NCBI GenBank assembly: GCA_036504155.1
Contig: DASXVQ010000072.1
Location: 62,001 to 126,000, forward strand
Length of the DNA stretch: 64,000 nt
Source of the DNA: JACRCT01 sp036504155
GTDB lineage: Bacteria > Myxococcota > Myxococcia > Myxococcales > UBA5297
Reading direction: 5' to 3'
Positions within the stretch are counted from its first letter, which is position 1, and each line of letters opens with the position of its first letter. The notes beneath the pieces were generated by a model, which saw nothing but the letters and a program-made list of their open reading frames with translations, had not been told where the DNA came from and searched no databases. The position numbers were made by a program, and so were the translations under genes. This document shows positions 24,283 through 36,154 of this stretch, piece after piece.

Positions 24283-27045
24283 CTACTCCAGCCAGAAGTA
24301 GGCGGTGGCTATGAGCGTCCGGTTGACGTTCACCTTCCCGCGCACCGCCAGCATGGTCAGCGTGCGGTCGAGGTCGCCGTAGCGGCGGTCCTCCTCGATG
24401 CGCAGCGCGCTCATCCGCTTGCGGTACTCGCGGTCGGCGCGGTCCAGCGCGGCCCGGGCGCGCACGCGCAGCGTGGGATCTTCCTCGTCCTTGAGCGCGG
24501 CGCGGGCCTCTTCCCACTTCTGGCGCCCCTTCTCCACCGCCTCGCGGGGCGCCATCAGGCAGTCCTCTGCGTAGCGCATGGCCTTCTCGCGGGCGAGATC
24601 GCCTTCGCCGGACACCGTCTGCTGGACCTGGCCGGAGACCTCGTCGCGGGCGTTGGCCAGCGCGGCTTCCTGCGCGCTGGACACCGGGAGCACCGCCGGG
24701 CAGCGCCCGCAGGCCTCCTTGCCGGCGAGCCGGGCGATCTGCTCGCCGTCGCTGAGCGAGAGGGCGCGGTAGGCCGAGCCGTCGCGCACCAGCACGATGT
24801 GCACCAGGCGCTCGGGCGGCCGCGCGCCGGCGACCTCGAAGCGGTAGACGAACCACCAGCCTTCGGAGCCGGAGAGCGAGGAGAGCCGCGAGGGGAGCTC
24901 GCTGGCGTTGAGCGCGACGTAGCTGATGGCCGGGGCGGGCTTGCTGCGCAGCTCGCGGATGGCCTGCTCGGTCTGCCCGCGCGAGGCCTCTTCCTTGCCC
25001 AGCACCGCCTTGGTCAGCGCCCGGCTGCCCTTCTTGCGCCGCTCGATGGCCGCCTGCGCGGTCGAGCCGGTGATGCGCAGCCGGTTGCGGACGTCGTCCT
25101 CGAAGTTCTCGAGCAGCATCTCGCGCGCCTGCGCCATGCGCGCGCCGATGCGCCCCTCCATGTCGCCGCGCAGCGCCTCGAAGGCCTTGGTGATCTCCGA
25201 CTCGGTCCGGCAGGACTGGTAGATGTCCAGCACGCGCTTCTCGAAGTCGATGCCGCTCTCCAGCGCGCCCAGCACCTCGTCCGAGGCGCCGAAGACGCCG
25301 TCGAAGAGCGTCAGCTTCTTCTCCAGCAGCTCGTACAGGCGCGCGTCCGCCGCGTTGGAGCGGTTGAGGAAGTTGAGCACCAGCACGTCGCGGGTCTGCC
25401 CGTAGCGGTGGCAGCGACCGATGCGCTGCTCGATGCGCTGCGGGTTCCAGGGCAGGTCATAGTTCACCACCAGGTTGCAGAACTGCAGGTTCAGGCCCTC
25501 GGCGCCGGCCTCGGTGGAGAGCAGGATCTGCGTGCGGTCGCGGAACTCCTCGACCAGCAGGCGGCGCTCGTCCGGGCCCGAGCCGTCGCCGGAGAGCTTG
25601 GAGATCTGCCCGCGGTAGCCGTGCGCGGAGAGCAGGTCGAAGAGGTAGTTCTGGGTGCGCTTGGACTCGGTGAAGACCACGGCCTTCTGCGGCCAGCGGT
25701 AGGAGGCGGCGACGGTGAAGGCCCGGCCCAGCGCCCGGTGCAGCGCCTCGCCCTTGGCGTTGAGCTTGATGGACTCCGCCAGCTTCGCGTAGTGCTTGAG
25801 CTCGTGCAGCTCGCCTTCCAGCGCCTCGACGGTCACCGGCGCGCGCCGCGGCTTGTCGTCCTCGCTGGGCCCCAGCTCGATCTCCTCGAGCTCCTCGTCG
25901 AACTCCCGCAGCTCCTCGACCTCGCTCTTGGAGAGCGTCAGCTCGAACGCCTTGCCGGCCTTGGCGGCCCGGATGCGCTCCTCGAGCCCGTCGGCCAGGC
26001 GGCGCAGGGTGGGCGCGATGGCGTAGGTCGAGGAGGCGAGCAGCTTGCGGTAGACGAGGGTCAGCAGCGTGCGGCGGCCGGGCTCGATGGCCAGCAGCTC
26101 GGCGCGGCGCAGGTACTCGCTGACCTTGTCGTAGAGGTCCTGCTCCTCGGGCGAGTAGCTGAAGTCCTCGACCATCGAGCGGCGCGCGGTGAACTTCACG
26201 TACTCGCGCACCTGGCGGCGCAGGGTGCGATGCACGACCGGCTCGATGCGGCCCTTGAGCTCGGCGAGCGCCTGGTGCTGGCTCTCTTCCTGGCAGCCGA
26301 GGTAGCGGGAGCGGAAGGCGTGCTCCGGGCCCAGGACGGACTCGTCGAGGAAGGAGAGCAGGCCGAACAGCTCCATCAGGTCGTTCTGCAGCGGGGTCGC
26401 GGTCAGGAGCAGCTTGGGCCGGCCCTCGAGCGCGGTGCGCAGCGCCTTGCCGGTCTTGTGCGTCGGGCGCCAGGCGTTGCGCAGGCGGTGGGCCTCGTCG
26501 ATGACCACCAGGTCCCAGGGGATGCGCGCCAGCTCGGCGGCGCGGTTGGACCCGAACTGGATGGAGGCGATGACCGGGCCGTTCTGCTCGAACGGGTTGG
26601 AGCGGTAGTTGCGGGCGAAGTCGCCGTCGACGCAGACGCCGGGCAGGCCGAACTTCTCGAACATCTCCGCCTGCCACTGCGCGCGCAGCGGGGCAGGGCA
26701 GAGGATGAGGATGCGGCTGCGCCCCTCGGCCCAGAGCTGGCCGATGACGATGCCGGCCTCGATGGTCTTGCCGAGCCCCACCTCGTCGGCCAGGATGCCG
26801 CCGCCGCGGGTGATCGCTTCCATGGCGAAGGAGGCGGCTTCGATCTGGTGCGGGTTCAGGTCGACGGTGGAGGTCGTCAGCGCGGTGGCGACGCGGGCGG
26901 CGCCGCTCTGCGAGAGGGCCAGTTCCTCCGCCAGCAGGCGCTGGTGGAAGAGGGTCAGCGACGATTCGCCGAGATGGCCGGAGGCAGAGGCCAGCAGGGC
27001 GCGGACGTCCACGCTGCCAACCAAATCGCTCGCCACCGTCCGCAT
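24283..27045 (-). CDS. SNF2/RapA-like helicase-family ATPase
   Basis: The gene encodes 920 aa. The first RecA lobe holds DEVGLGKT (motif I), VIDEAH (II) and LLTATPLQND (III). The second holds QNYLFDLL, STEAGAEGLNLQFCN (V) and RIEQRIGRCHRYGQ (VI). About 320 C-terminal residues are charged coiled coil ending in a small domain. The layout fits RapA/HepA-like proteins that remodel RNA polymerase or other DNA-bound complexes. DISARM and other defence systems use similar ATPases, but no methylase, nuclease or partner gene is adjacent, so a defence role has no support here. Confidence 0.88.
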   Translation of the reverse strand: MRTVASDLVGSVDVRALLASASGHLGESSLTLFHQRLLAEELALSQSGAARVATALTTSTVDLNPHQIEAASFAMEAITRGGGILADEVGLGKTIEAGIVIGQLWAEGRSRILILCPAPLRAQWQAEMFEKFGLPGVCVDGDFARNYRSNPFEQNGPVIASIQFGSNRAAELARIPWDLVVIDEAHRLRNAWRPTHKTGKALRTALEGRPKLLLTATPLQNDLMELFGLLSFLDESVLGPEHAFRSRYLGCQEESQHQALAELKGRIEPVVHRTLRRQVREYVKFTARRSMVEDFSYSPEEQDLYDKVSEYLRRAELLAIEPGRRTLLTLVYRKLLASSTYAIAPTLRRLADGLEERIRAAKAGKAFELTLSKSEVEELREFDEELEEIELGPSEDDKPRRAPVTVEALEGELHELKHYAKLAESIKLNAKGEALHRALGRAFTVAASYRWPQKAVVFTESKRTQNYLFDLLSAHGYRGQISKLSGDGSGPDERRLLVEEFRDRTQILLSTEAGAEGLNLQFCNLVVNYDLPWNPQRIEQRIGRCHRYGQTRDVLVLNFLNRSNAADARLYELLEKKLTLFDGVFGASDEVLGALESGIDFEKRVLDIYQSCRTESEITKAFEALRGDMEGRIGARMAQAREMLLENFEDDVRNRLRITGSTAQAAIERRKKGSRALTKAVLGKEEASRGQTEQAIRELRSKPAPAISYVALNASELPSRLSSLSGSEGWWFVYRFEVAGARPPERLVHIVLVRDGSAYRALSLSDGEQIARLAGKEACGRCPAVLPVSSAQEAALANARDEVSGQVQQTVSGEGDLAREKAMRYAEDCLMAPREAVEKGRQKWEEARAALKDEEDPTLRVRARAALDRADREYRKRMSALRIEEDRRYGDLDRTLTMLAVRGKVNVNRTLIATAYFWLE

Positions 27046-27087
27046 CGACCGTCGCTCCCGTCGCTGAATTTCCCGATGAGGCGCGGC

Positions 27088-27115
27088 ACTTTAGCATTTG
27101 GGTCGGGCAGGGCAA
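27088..27115 (-). promoter_or_regulatory. Candidate promoter of the SNF2 gene
   Basis: Read on the minus strand: TTGCCC, a 16-nt spacer, then TAAAGT, about 40 nt before the start codon. It is one of few A/T-rich spots in the region. Confidence 0.35.
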
Positions 27116-27364
27116 CCGGTTGCTACAGGTGCGTGGCCACGCCACATATGGCCACCGGCGAAGGCTCTCTTGCCGCACTCAAAGCTCGAGGAAATTCCGG
27201 CGGCTAGGGCGACGCTGGGCGGGCGAGTCGGCCAAAGCCGCGGGGTCCTCTTCGCGGATGACGGAGTCTCCGCCATCGGGCCGCACCTTGGCGCAGGCCC
27301 AAGACCATCCTCGAGGCGAGGCCCGCTTTCACCGCGAGGCCGGACACGCCGGCAGCCCGCCCCG

Positions 27365-27600
27365 TCAGGCCGCGTCCGCCGGAGATCCCGCGGCCGGCTG
27401 CGTCCGTCCGGGTTGCAGGGGCAGGCGGCCGAGGAACTCCGAGCCCTTCCCGGGATCCGCGCTGCGCGCCTCGACGGTGCCGCCCGGCCCGACCTCCAGC
27501 GAGACCCGCGTCGTGCCTCCGCGCCCGAGAACTTGGAGGCGTTGTGCACCAGGTTGCCGACGACCTGCGCCAGCCGGGTGCGGTCGGCGGCGACGAGCAT
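27365..27600 (-). pseudogene. Remnant of a histidine kinase ATPase domain
   Basis: One frame gives AADRTRLAQVVGNLVHNASK, a clear N-box of a sensor histidine kinase. After a shift of frame, the sequence reads TRVSLEVGPGGTVEARSADP and GKGSEFLGRLPLQP, the last strands of the same fold. The D-box and the G1/G2 lid between them are missing, so an internal deletion plus a frameshift has destroyed the gene. The remaining piece covers about a third of the ATPase domain. No phospho-acceptor or sensor part was found nearby. Confidence 0.7.
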
Positions 27601-27831
27601 TGCTCTCGTGCGCTCCGGGGCCGCAGGAAAGAGCGAGCAGGACGGTCGGGACGGGCGCGCGCACCAAGCCCGGCCGGCCGTCCTGCTCTCCCCCCGCTGC
27701 CGCGAAGTGCCCGATGGTTTGGTGGGCCCCTCGCGAAGTCGAAGATTGCATGCGGACCGGACGGCCGGCGGGCCCGCGGCGAGGCCGCCGGGGCAGTCTG
27801 TCGGCTGACCGACACTGGGCGCTCGGGATCG
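27601..27831. other. Non-coding stretch with a hairpin
   Basis: Between the histidine-kinase remnant and the Ser/Thr kinase no gene is visible. An 11-bp inverted repeat, GAGCAGGACGG at 27635-27645 and its complement at 27678-27688, could form a stem with a 32-nt loop. Its role is unknown. Confidence 0.45.
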
Positions 27832-30780
<2,949 letters not shown>

Positions 30781-30801
30781 CGTGAAGGAGTGGTCGGTAG
30801 C

Positions 30802-31644
30802 ATGGCAGCTCCCGTCGCACAACGCTCGGCGCAGGAACTCTTCGAGGACGGCCGCGCCGCCTGGCCCGCCGTGCCGCTCGCGGCGCCGGATTTCCTGCGC
30901 TTCGTCGAGGCCCTGCCGCGGGACGAGGTCGCCCCCGGGGTGGCCGGCGATCTCTACCTCGCCTGCGCCTGCGCGCGGCAGGTGCCGCAGGCCCTGGCGG
31001 CGTTCGAGCAAGCGTACGTGGGACAAGTGCCCGCCTACCTCTCCCGCGTCGACGGCGCGGCTCCGTTCATCGAGGACGTGCGGCAGCTGCTGCGCATCCG
31101 GCTGTTCGTTTCGCCCACCGAGGGGAAGCCGAAGATCGCCGAGTACCGCGGCCGCGGGCCCCTGGGCGCCTGGGTCCGCGTGGTGGCCATCAACCTCGCG
31201 CTGGAGCTCAAGCGCGCCGTGCAGCCCGCCGCCGCCGTGGAGGACCTCGAGGCCCTGCCGCAGCTGATGGCCACGCCCGACCCCGAGCTCGACTTCATCC
31301 GCGTCCGCTACGCCGAGCCGTTCCGCAAGGCCTTCGCCGCCGCGCTGGAGGCGCTCGAGCCGCGCGAGCGCACCGTGCTCAAGCTGCACCTCGTCCACCG
31401 GCTCTCCATCGACAAGATCGCGCAGGTCTACCAGGTGCACCGCGCCACCGCGGCGCGCTGGCTGGTGGACGTGCGCGAGCGGCTCTACGACGACACGCGC
31501 GGGCGGCTGATGGAGCAGCTCCAGCTCGCCCCGCGCGAGCTCGACAGCCTGCTCGCCCTGGTGCGCAGCGACATCGACGTCAGCGTGCGGCGCATCCTGG
31601 GCGAGGGCGAAGACCCGCCTTCGCCTACCGGCACTTCCCGTTGA
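30802..31644 (+). CDS. ECF-like sigma-70 family factor (myxobacterial type)
   Basis: The gene encodes 280 aa, longer than classical ECF factors. A region 2-like part lies in the first two thirds (PAYLSRVDGAAPFIEDVRQL). Region 4 is clear near residues 185-240: LEPRERTVLKLHLVHRLSID, IAQVYQVHRATAARWLVDV. The kind resembles a sigma family largely confined to Myxococcus and Gemmata-like bacteria. AAGGAG lies 11 nt before the ATG; a GTG 12 nt upstream is possible. Sharing a 21-bp divergent region with a zinc-finger kinase suggests a signalling pair. Its 3' end overlaps the next gene on the opposite strand by 20 bp. Confidence 0.82.
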   Translation: MAAPVAQRSAQELFEDGRAAWPAVPLAAPDFLRFVEALPRDEVAPGVAGDLYLACACARQVPQALAAFEQAYVGQVPAYLSRVDGAAPFIEDVRQLLRIRLFVSPTEGKPKIAEYRGRGPLGAWVRVVAINLALELKRAVQPAAAVEDLEALPQLMATPDPELDFIRVRYAEPFRKAFAAALEALEPRERTVLKLHLVHRLSIDKIAQVYQVHRATAARWLVDVRERLYDDTRGRLMEQLQLAPRELDSLLALVRSDIDVSVRRILGEGEDPPSPTGTSR

Positions 31645-32320
31645 CGCAGCTGCCCGAGGTGCACTGCGTGCTGTAGGTGCAGGCGCTGCCCGAGGAGTTG
31701 CCCGAGCACTTGCCGTCGGTGCAGTTCCCGGAGTCGCACTGGGTGCTGTAGGTGCAGGAGGCGCCGACCGAGTTGCCGCGGCAGCAGCCGTCGGTGCAGT
31801 TCCCCGAGTCGCACTGGGTGCTGTAGGTGCACAGCTGGCCGTTCCCGTTGCCGTAGCAGCGGCCCTTGGTGCAGTTCCCGGAGGAGCACTGGGTGCTGTA
31901 GTCGCACTCGTCGGCGCTCAGCGACTCCCGGCACGAAGGCGATTCGATCGTGCACTGGCCGTCCTTGGCGGCGTTGCGCGCGCACTGCGAGGGATCGTGC
32001 TTGGCGTTCATCGCCTCGTCGTCGCACTTCATGTGGCAGGTGAAGTCCGAGCCGCACTTCTCGTGGCAGGCCCCGGGATCGCCGCCGCCGCACAGGTCGA
32101 AGGCGCTCTGGCTCGGGCAGCCGTAGAAGCTGCCGTTCAGGCAACAGGTGAAGCCGCCGTTCTGCTGCTGATTGGAGCCGCCGCCGGCGTCGGCCGCGGA
32201 GTCGTTGTTGTTGTTGTTCTGGTTGTTGGGGTCGTTGTCGTTGGCCGTGCCGCCGCAGGCGGAGAAGGAGGCTGCGAGGCAGGCGGCGAGGGCGAGGGCG
32301 GTCGAAAGACGGCGGGACAT
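31625..32320 (-). CDS. Cys-rich repeat lipoprotein
   Basis: The gene encodes 231 aa. The signal ends in a lipobox-like ASFSAC, followed by an Asn/Asp-rich linker (PNNQNNNNN). The C-terminal half holds four tandem modules of the form C-TYSTQCDSGNCTDGKC, each of about 20 residues separated by GNSxGxx. A central domain holds further Cys pairs (CHEKCGSDFTCHMKC). The modules are a simpler version of those in the 723-aa lipoprotein at 21883-24054. Function unknown; probably extracytoplasmic and disulfide-bonded. Confidence 0.85.
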   Translation of the reverse strand: MSRRLSTALALAACLAASFSACGGTANDNDPNNQNNNNNDSAADAGGGSNQQQNGGFTCCLNGSFYGCPSQSAFDLCGGGDPGACHEKCGSDFTCHMKCDDEAMNAKHDPSQCARNAAKDGQCTIESPSCRESLSADECDYSTQCSSGNCTKGRCYGNGNGQLCTYSTQCDSGNCTDGCCRGNSVGASCTYSTQCDSGNCTDGKCSGNSSGSACTYSTQCTSGSCVNGKCR

Positions 32321-32456
32321 CGTGGGCTCCTGGGCTGAGGGCGCCGAGCGATTCGGCGCCGTTTAGCCCACTGATGGAGCCAGGCGGAGGCTGTCGCAGA
32401 GATAGTTCGCGATTCCTGCCGGGTGCCAGCCATCCGCTCGCGACGTCAGGCGATTC

Positions 32457-33701
32457 TCAGGCCGCGGGCAGGCGCTGCCGAGCGATCTCCCGCACCAGCG
32501 CCTCGGTGTAGTCGATGGAGTCCGCCAGCTGCTTGGGGTCGAGCCGGTCGGGGGTGTCCGTCATCTGGTGGTACTCGCGCGGGGTGCCGAGCGCGGGGTC
32601 GACGCAGATGACGGAGCAGGCCTGCCAGCCATGGGCGAGGAAGGCCTGGGCGTCGGTGCCGCCCAGCGGCGGATCGAAGGGCGCCAGGTCGGGCCGGCAG
32701 GTCTTCATCGCGTCGACCAGGTCGGGCGGAATCGCGAGGCGGACCACGTCGCCCTCGGCCACGAAGTAGCACAGCGTGCCGTTGGTCAGCGTGTCCAGGG
32801 CGATGACGACGGTCCTGGCCGGGTCCCAGCGGGCCTTCATCGTCGTGGCCAGCGCGTCGGCGCCGCCCATGCTGGCCTCCTCGCAGCCGGTGGCGGCGAG
32901 GATGACTTCCAGGCCCTTGGGCTTGTCCTTGGCCAGGCGCGCCGCCAGCACCGGCAGGGCCGCCACGCCGCTGAGGTCGTCGGCGGCGCCGGGGACGACC
33001 TGGTTGCGCAGCACGACGTCCAGGTTGAACAGGAGGGTCCCGAAGGGCAGGACGCTGAGCACGCCCGGGACGATCCAGGCCCAGCCCGGCAGCGGAGCGG
33101 CGAGGAAGGCGGCGAGGTCGAAGGCCGCGAGCGCGAACTGGCTGAAGGTCACGACCGCCAGGGTGCGGTGCAGCCCCAGCGGCAGCTTCGAGCGCGCGAG
33201 CTTGGGGCCGAGCTTGGGGTTGAAGATGAGGCCGGTGGTCGCGGCGTCGATGTGGGCCGCCAGCACGATTCGCAGCGCGGGCTCGCCCTGCGCGGGCACG
33301 GTCGCCAAGAGGTTCTGCGAAGGGCGGAAGGGCAGCAACCGGCGAAGGAGGTAGGCCTTGCGCGTCGAGTCGAGCAGCAGGCTGAGGCCGACCAGCAGGT
33401 GCAGGACGAAGGCGGCGGGGGCCACGATCGCAGTGAGGGCGGAGGCCAGGGTGGCCAGCCCGGCGTGGATCGCGAGGTTCAGGTAGAGGCTGGCGTTGAA
33501 CCGGAAGGGCTCGAGCGAGGTCGCCAGGCCCATCCGCTCGAACTCACCCTGGACCAGCAGCTGCGCTCCGCGCTCGCCTTCGCTGGTCGGCGCGCGCTTC
33601 GGGAAGGCCTCGACGATGCGCCGGGCGAGGTCCATCGCGTAGCCGGGATGGAGGGGATCGGTGACGGACTGGGAGGCGGCGGGGGCAGGGGAGGTCGTCA
33701 T
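32457..33701 (-). CDS. M28-family zinc peptidase with membrane segments
   Basis: The gene encodes 414 aa. M28 metal ligands are in order: AAHIDA (His, Asp), AADDLSGVAALPVLA (bridging Asp), GCEEAS (Glu-Glu), ALDTL and REYHQMTDTPD (last His). Two pairs of hydrophobic helices (about residues 75-115 and 180-230) are inserted before the metal core, so the enzyme is probably membrane-bound. The start at 33701 avoids a long upstream extension that crosses an inverted repeat. Aminopeptidase action on peptides is expected; the specificity is unknown. Confidence 0.85.
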   Translation of the reverse strand: MTTSPAPAASQSVTDPLHPGYAMDLARRIVEAFPKRAPTSEGERGAQLLVQGEFERMGLATSLEPFRFNASLYLNLAIHAGLATLASALTAIVAPAAFVLHLLVGLSLLLDSTRKAYLLRRLLPFRPSQNLLATVPAQGEPALRIVLAAHIDAATTGLIFNPKLGPKLARSKLPLGLHRTLAVVTFSQFALAAFDLAAFLAAPLPGWAWIVPGVLSVLPFGTLLFNLDVVLRNQVVPGAADDLSGVAALPVLAARLAKDKPKGLEVILAATGCEEASMGGADALATTMKARWDPARTVVIALDTLTNGTLCYFVAEGDVVRLAIPPDLVDAMKTCRPDLAPFDPPLGGTDAQAFLAHGWQACSVICVDPALGTPREYHQMTDTPDRLDPKQLADSIDYTEALVREIARQRLPAA

Positions 33702-33794
33702 GGCGGGGCGCAGTCGAGCACCCTCGCCCGGAGGTTGGCAACCGTCCGTAAGAGAGCCCTTGGTTCCCCGTTCCAACGACAGAAACGCAGCGGG

Positions 33795-33896
33795 GTAGCG
33801 TCCGGCCTCCGCGCCGGGGCGTGTCGGTCGACACGTCGGTCGTGGGCGAATCCAACGCCCGACGACTGCCGACCCGGCGCGGAGGCCGGCAGCTAC
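33795..33896. repeat. Inverted pair of REP-like hairpins (BIME-like), each with a GTAG head
   Basis: The left unit has GTAG at 33795-33798, then CCGGC-CTCCGC-GCCGG (33802-33817). The right unit is its inverse: CCGGC-GCGGAG-GCCGG (33874-33889), then CTAC (33893-33896). Between them are further short palindromes, such as CGTGTCGGTCGACACG. GTAG followed by a short GC hairpin is the known mark of RAYT-mobilised REPs. Confidence 0.75.
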
Positions 33897-33912
33897 TGAC
33901 AAGGCCGCAGAA

Positions 33913-35904
33913 CTAGAACAGCGCCTCGAGGGGCCGCAGCGCCTCAGTGTTGATGAACGCCGGGTCGCCCGAGTCGGGCACGGCGCGCTTGAGGGCGTCC
34001 TTGTCCAGGAACTGGAAGCCCGGAGTCTGGCAGTGGCCGGTCTCGCCGCTCATCGTGTCCGGCACGCAGGTGTACCGGCCGGGGCACAGGATCGTCGCGT
34101 CGCAGGGCTTGTCGGACAGGTCGGCGGGCAGCTGGAAGATGGGGTTGAAGGCGCGGGTGATGCCGTCCCGGTCCAGCTCCATCCGGTCGTTGCGCTCCCA
34201 GGCGCTCGGCGCGTCGCTGACGCCCTCGCGCAGCACGAACACGCCGTGGCCGTCGGTGGAGGACTGGCGGAGCGCCTGCAGATCCACCGGGCTCTCGAAG
34301 CAGGCGTCCAGGTCGACCATGTAGTCCGGCGCGTGGGGGAAGCCCTGCAGCCCGGGCTGCAGCAGCGTGGTCTGCAGGAACTCGATCTGCGCGTTGAAGT
34401 CGGCGGCGAAGCTCTTGGCGTTGGGCGTCTGGAAGTTGAAGAGGCCCTTGTTCTTCGGCTCGCGGGTCATCGCCAGGCTCGCGTCGGCGAGCGCCGCGTT
34501 GAGCCACTGGCGCGCCTGGCCGACGTCGAAGCCGGGCTCGCGGTCGAGGAAGACCGCGTTGAGCTCCTCGGTGACTGCGCGGACGATGAAGCCGCGCTCC
34601 TGCCGCGCGGTGGGGCCCGCCTCGGCGTCGAGCCAGAGCTGGTACTCGCCCAGCAGCTCCTCGAAGCGCTTGGCCACGGTGCGGTACTGCGTCACGCCGC
34701 GGCCGAGGGCGATGAGCACGTCGAGCGAGGCGCGGGCCACGCGGGCGTCGGTGATGTTCAGCGGGATGTCGCCCTCGACGTAGAGCAGGCCGCCGGGGAT
34801 CTTGAACTGGAACACCTCGGCGTTGGGGTCGGCGAGCACCACCGCCAGGGCGTTGGCCGCCTCCTCCAGCACCCCGAGGAGCGTCAGGGCCTTCTCGCGC
34901 AGCATCTCGGCGGACAGGCCGGGGCACTCGTCGAGCAGGACGATGATCGGCTCGCGGTGCGGCGGGCCCTCGTCGCCAGCGAGCTCGGTGAAGGGCAGGG
35001 TGAGGCCGATGGGGCCGCTGACGGTGTCGGAGAGGGTGCCGTTGAGCTTGAGGTAGGGCCAGGCGTCGGGGCCGCAGGTGCCGTTGCAGGCCGCCGGGCG
35101 GCCTTCCAGCTCGAGGTTGATCAGCTCCACCGCGATGGCGTCGCCCGCCGTGCCGGTGCCGACCTTGGTGAAGACGAGGTTGCCGGAGACCGGGTGCTCG
35201 TAGGTGTCCCAGACCAGGCCGTCGGCGCTCGGAAGCGTCACGCGCAGCGTCCCGCCGAACTGGTCGGCGGGGACCACCAGGCCGTCCGCCAGGCGCTGCG
35301 GCGACAGGCCCTCGAGCACGGCGTTGGAGTAGGAGACCTCGAGCACGAGCTCGGCGGTCTCTCGCCCGGCGAAGGAGTGGTCCAGCACCTGGAGCCGGAG
35401 GCGCCGGTCGGTCTGGGCGGGCAGGGTGATGGTCTCGGCGGTGGTGCGGTAGCTGTCCCCGGCGAAGGCGACCGGGGTCCACTCCGCCGACGGGCCCTGC
35501 CGCGTGGCCAGGGTCAGCGTCCCGCTGCCGCGCCGCGCGTCCCGGTCCTGGGCCAGGATTCCGGCCTGGCCGAAGAGCTGCTGCGAGAGGTTCAGGTGCG
35601 GCTGGCCGCAGGTGTCGAGCAGCGCGTTGATCGCGGGATCATCGGGCAGGAGCAGGAGCGAGGTCAGCGCGGCGCCGAAGGCGGCGTGGGAGTCGTTGGG
35701 GTTGGCGGCCAGCGCGGCGGTGTAGGCGGAGTGGGCGGCGACCACGTTGCTCGAGCGAAGGTGGTCGTCCGCGGGGCTGACCGCCGCGCCCGCGTCGCTC
35801 GGGGTCGACGAGCCGGCGTCGGACCTGGAGGGAGGGGCGGACGCGCCGCAGGCGGCGAGTGCGCCCCACAAGAGGAGCGCGAGGAACGGGGCGAAGCTGC
35901 GCAT
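33913..35904 (-). CDS. Large lipoprotein of unknown function
   Basis: The gene encodes 663 aa with a lipobox LAAC at about residues 16-19, a Ser/Asp/Ala linker, and a short TPR-like helical unit (AYTAALAANPNDSHAAFGAA). A beta-rich middle part and a helical region follow. The C-terminus has Cys pairs (CDATILCPGRYTCVP). No family is recognised. The architecture (lipoprotein, TPR, Cys-bounded C-terminal motif) is common among myxobacterial outer-surface proteins. It is read divergently from the GH5 hydrolase gene. Confidence 0.8.
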   Translation of the reverse strand: MRSFAPFLALLLWGALAACGASAPPSRSDAGSSTPSDAGAAVSPADDHLRSSNVVAAHSAYTAALAANPNDSHAAFGAALTSLLLLPDDPAINALLDTCGQPHLNLSQQLFGQAGILAQDRDARRGSGTLTLATRQGPSAEWTPVAFAGDSYRTTAETITLPAQTDRRLRLQVLDHSFAGRETAELVLEVSYSNAVLEGLSPQRLADGLVVPADQFGGTLRVTLPSADGLVWDTYEHPVSGNLVFTKVGTGTAGDAIAVELINLELEGRPAACNGTCGPDAWPYLKLNGTLSDTVSGPIGLTLPFTELAGDEGPPHREPIIVLLDECPGLSAEMLREKALTLLGVLEEAANALAVVLADPNAEVFQFKIPGGLLYVEGDIPLNITDARVARASLDVLIALGRGVTQYRTVAKRFEELLGEYQLWLDAEAGPTARQERGFIVRAVTEELNAVFLDREPGFDVGQARQWLNAALADASLAMTREPKNKGLFNFQTPNAKSFAADFNAQIEFLQTTLLQPGLQGFPHAPDYMVDLDACFESPVDLQALRQSSTDGHGVFVLREGVSDAPSAWERNDRMELDRDGITRAFNPIFQLPADLSDKPCDATILCPGRYTCVPDTMSGETGHCQTPGFQFLDKDALKRAVPDSGDPAFINTEALRPLEALF

Positions 35905-36154
35905 GGTGTCGGGGCTCCGGAGAACAGGGGCGGCCCGGCCAGACCACCTGTCTTGGTAGATGCCGGGCAGAGGGGTGGAAAGTCAAGGCGCCAAACGGGT
36001 TTCGCCACCGGGGAAGGGCCTGCAACTGTTTGACTTTCTGGGAATTTCGAGACCGCCGCGCCTCGGCCTTCCGCGTCGCCTTTGCGTTGAAGATCCAGCC
36101 CCTGCCGGCGGCCGGGCCACCCGCGCCCGATTTCTTGATATTCAACGGGCTCCC

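Noticed and set aside
24283..27045. SNF2 ATPase as part of a DISARM-like defence island
   Set aside because: No methyltransferase, nuclease or DUF partner is adjacent; neighbours are ordinary genes and repeats.
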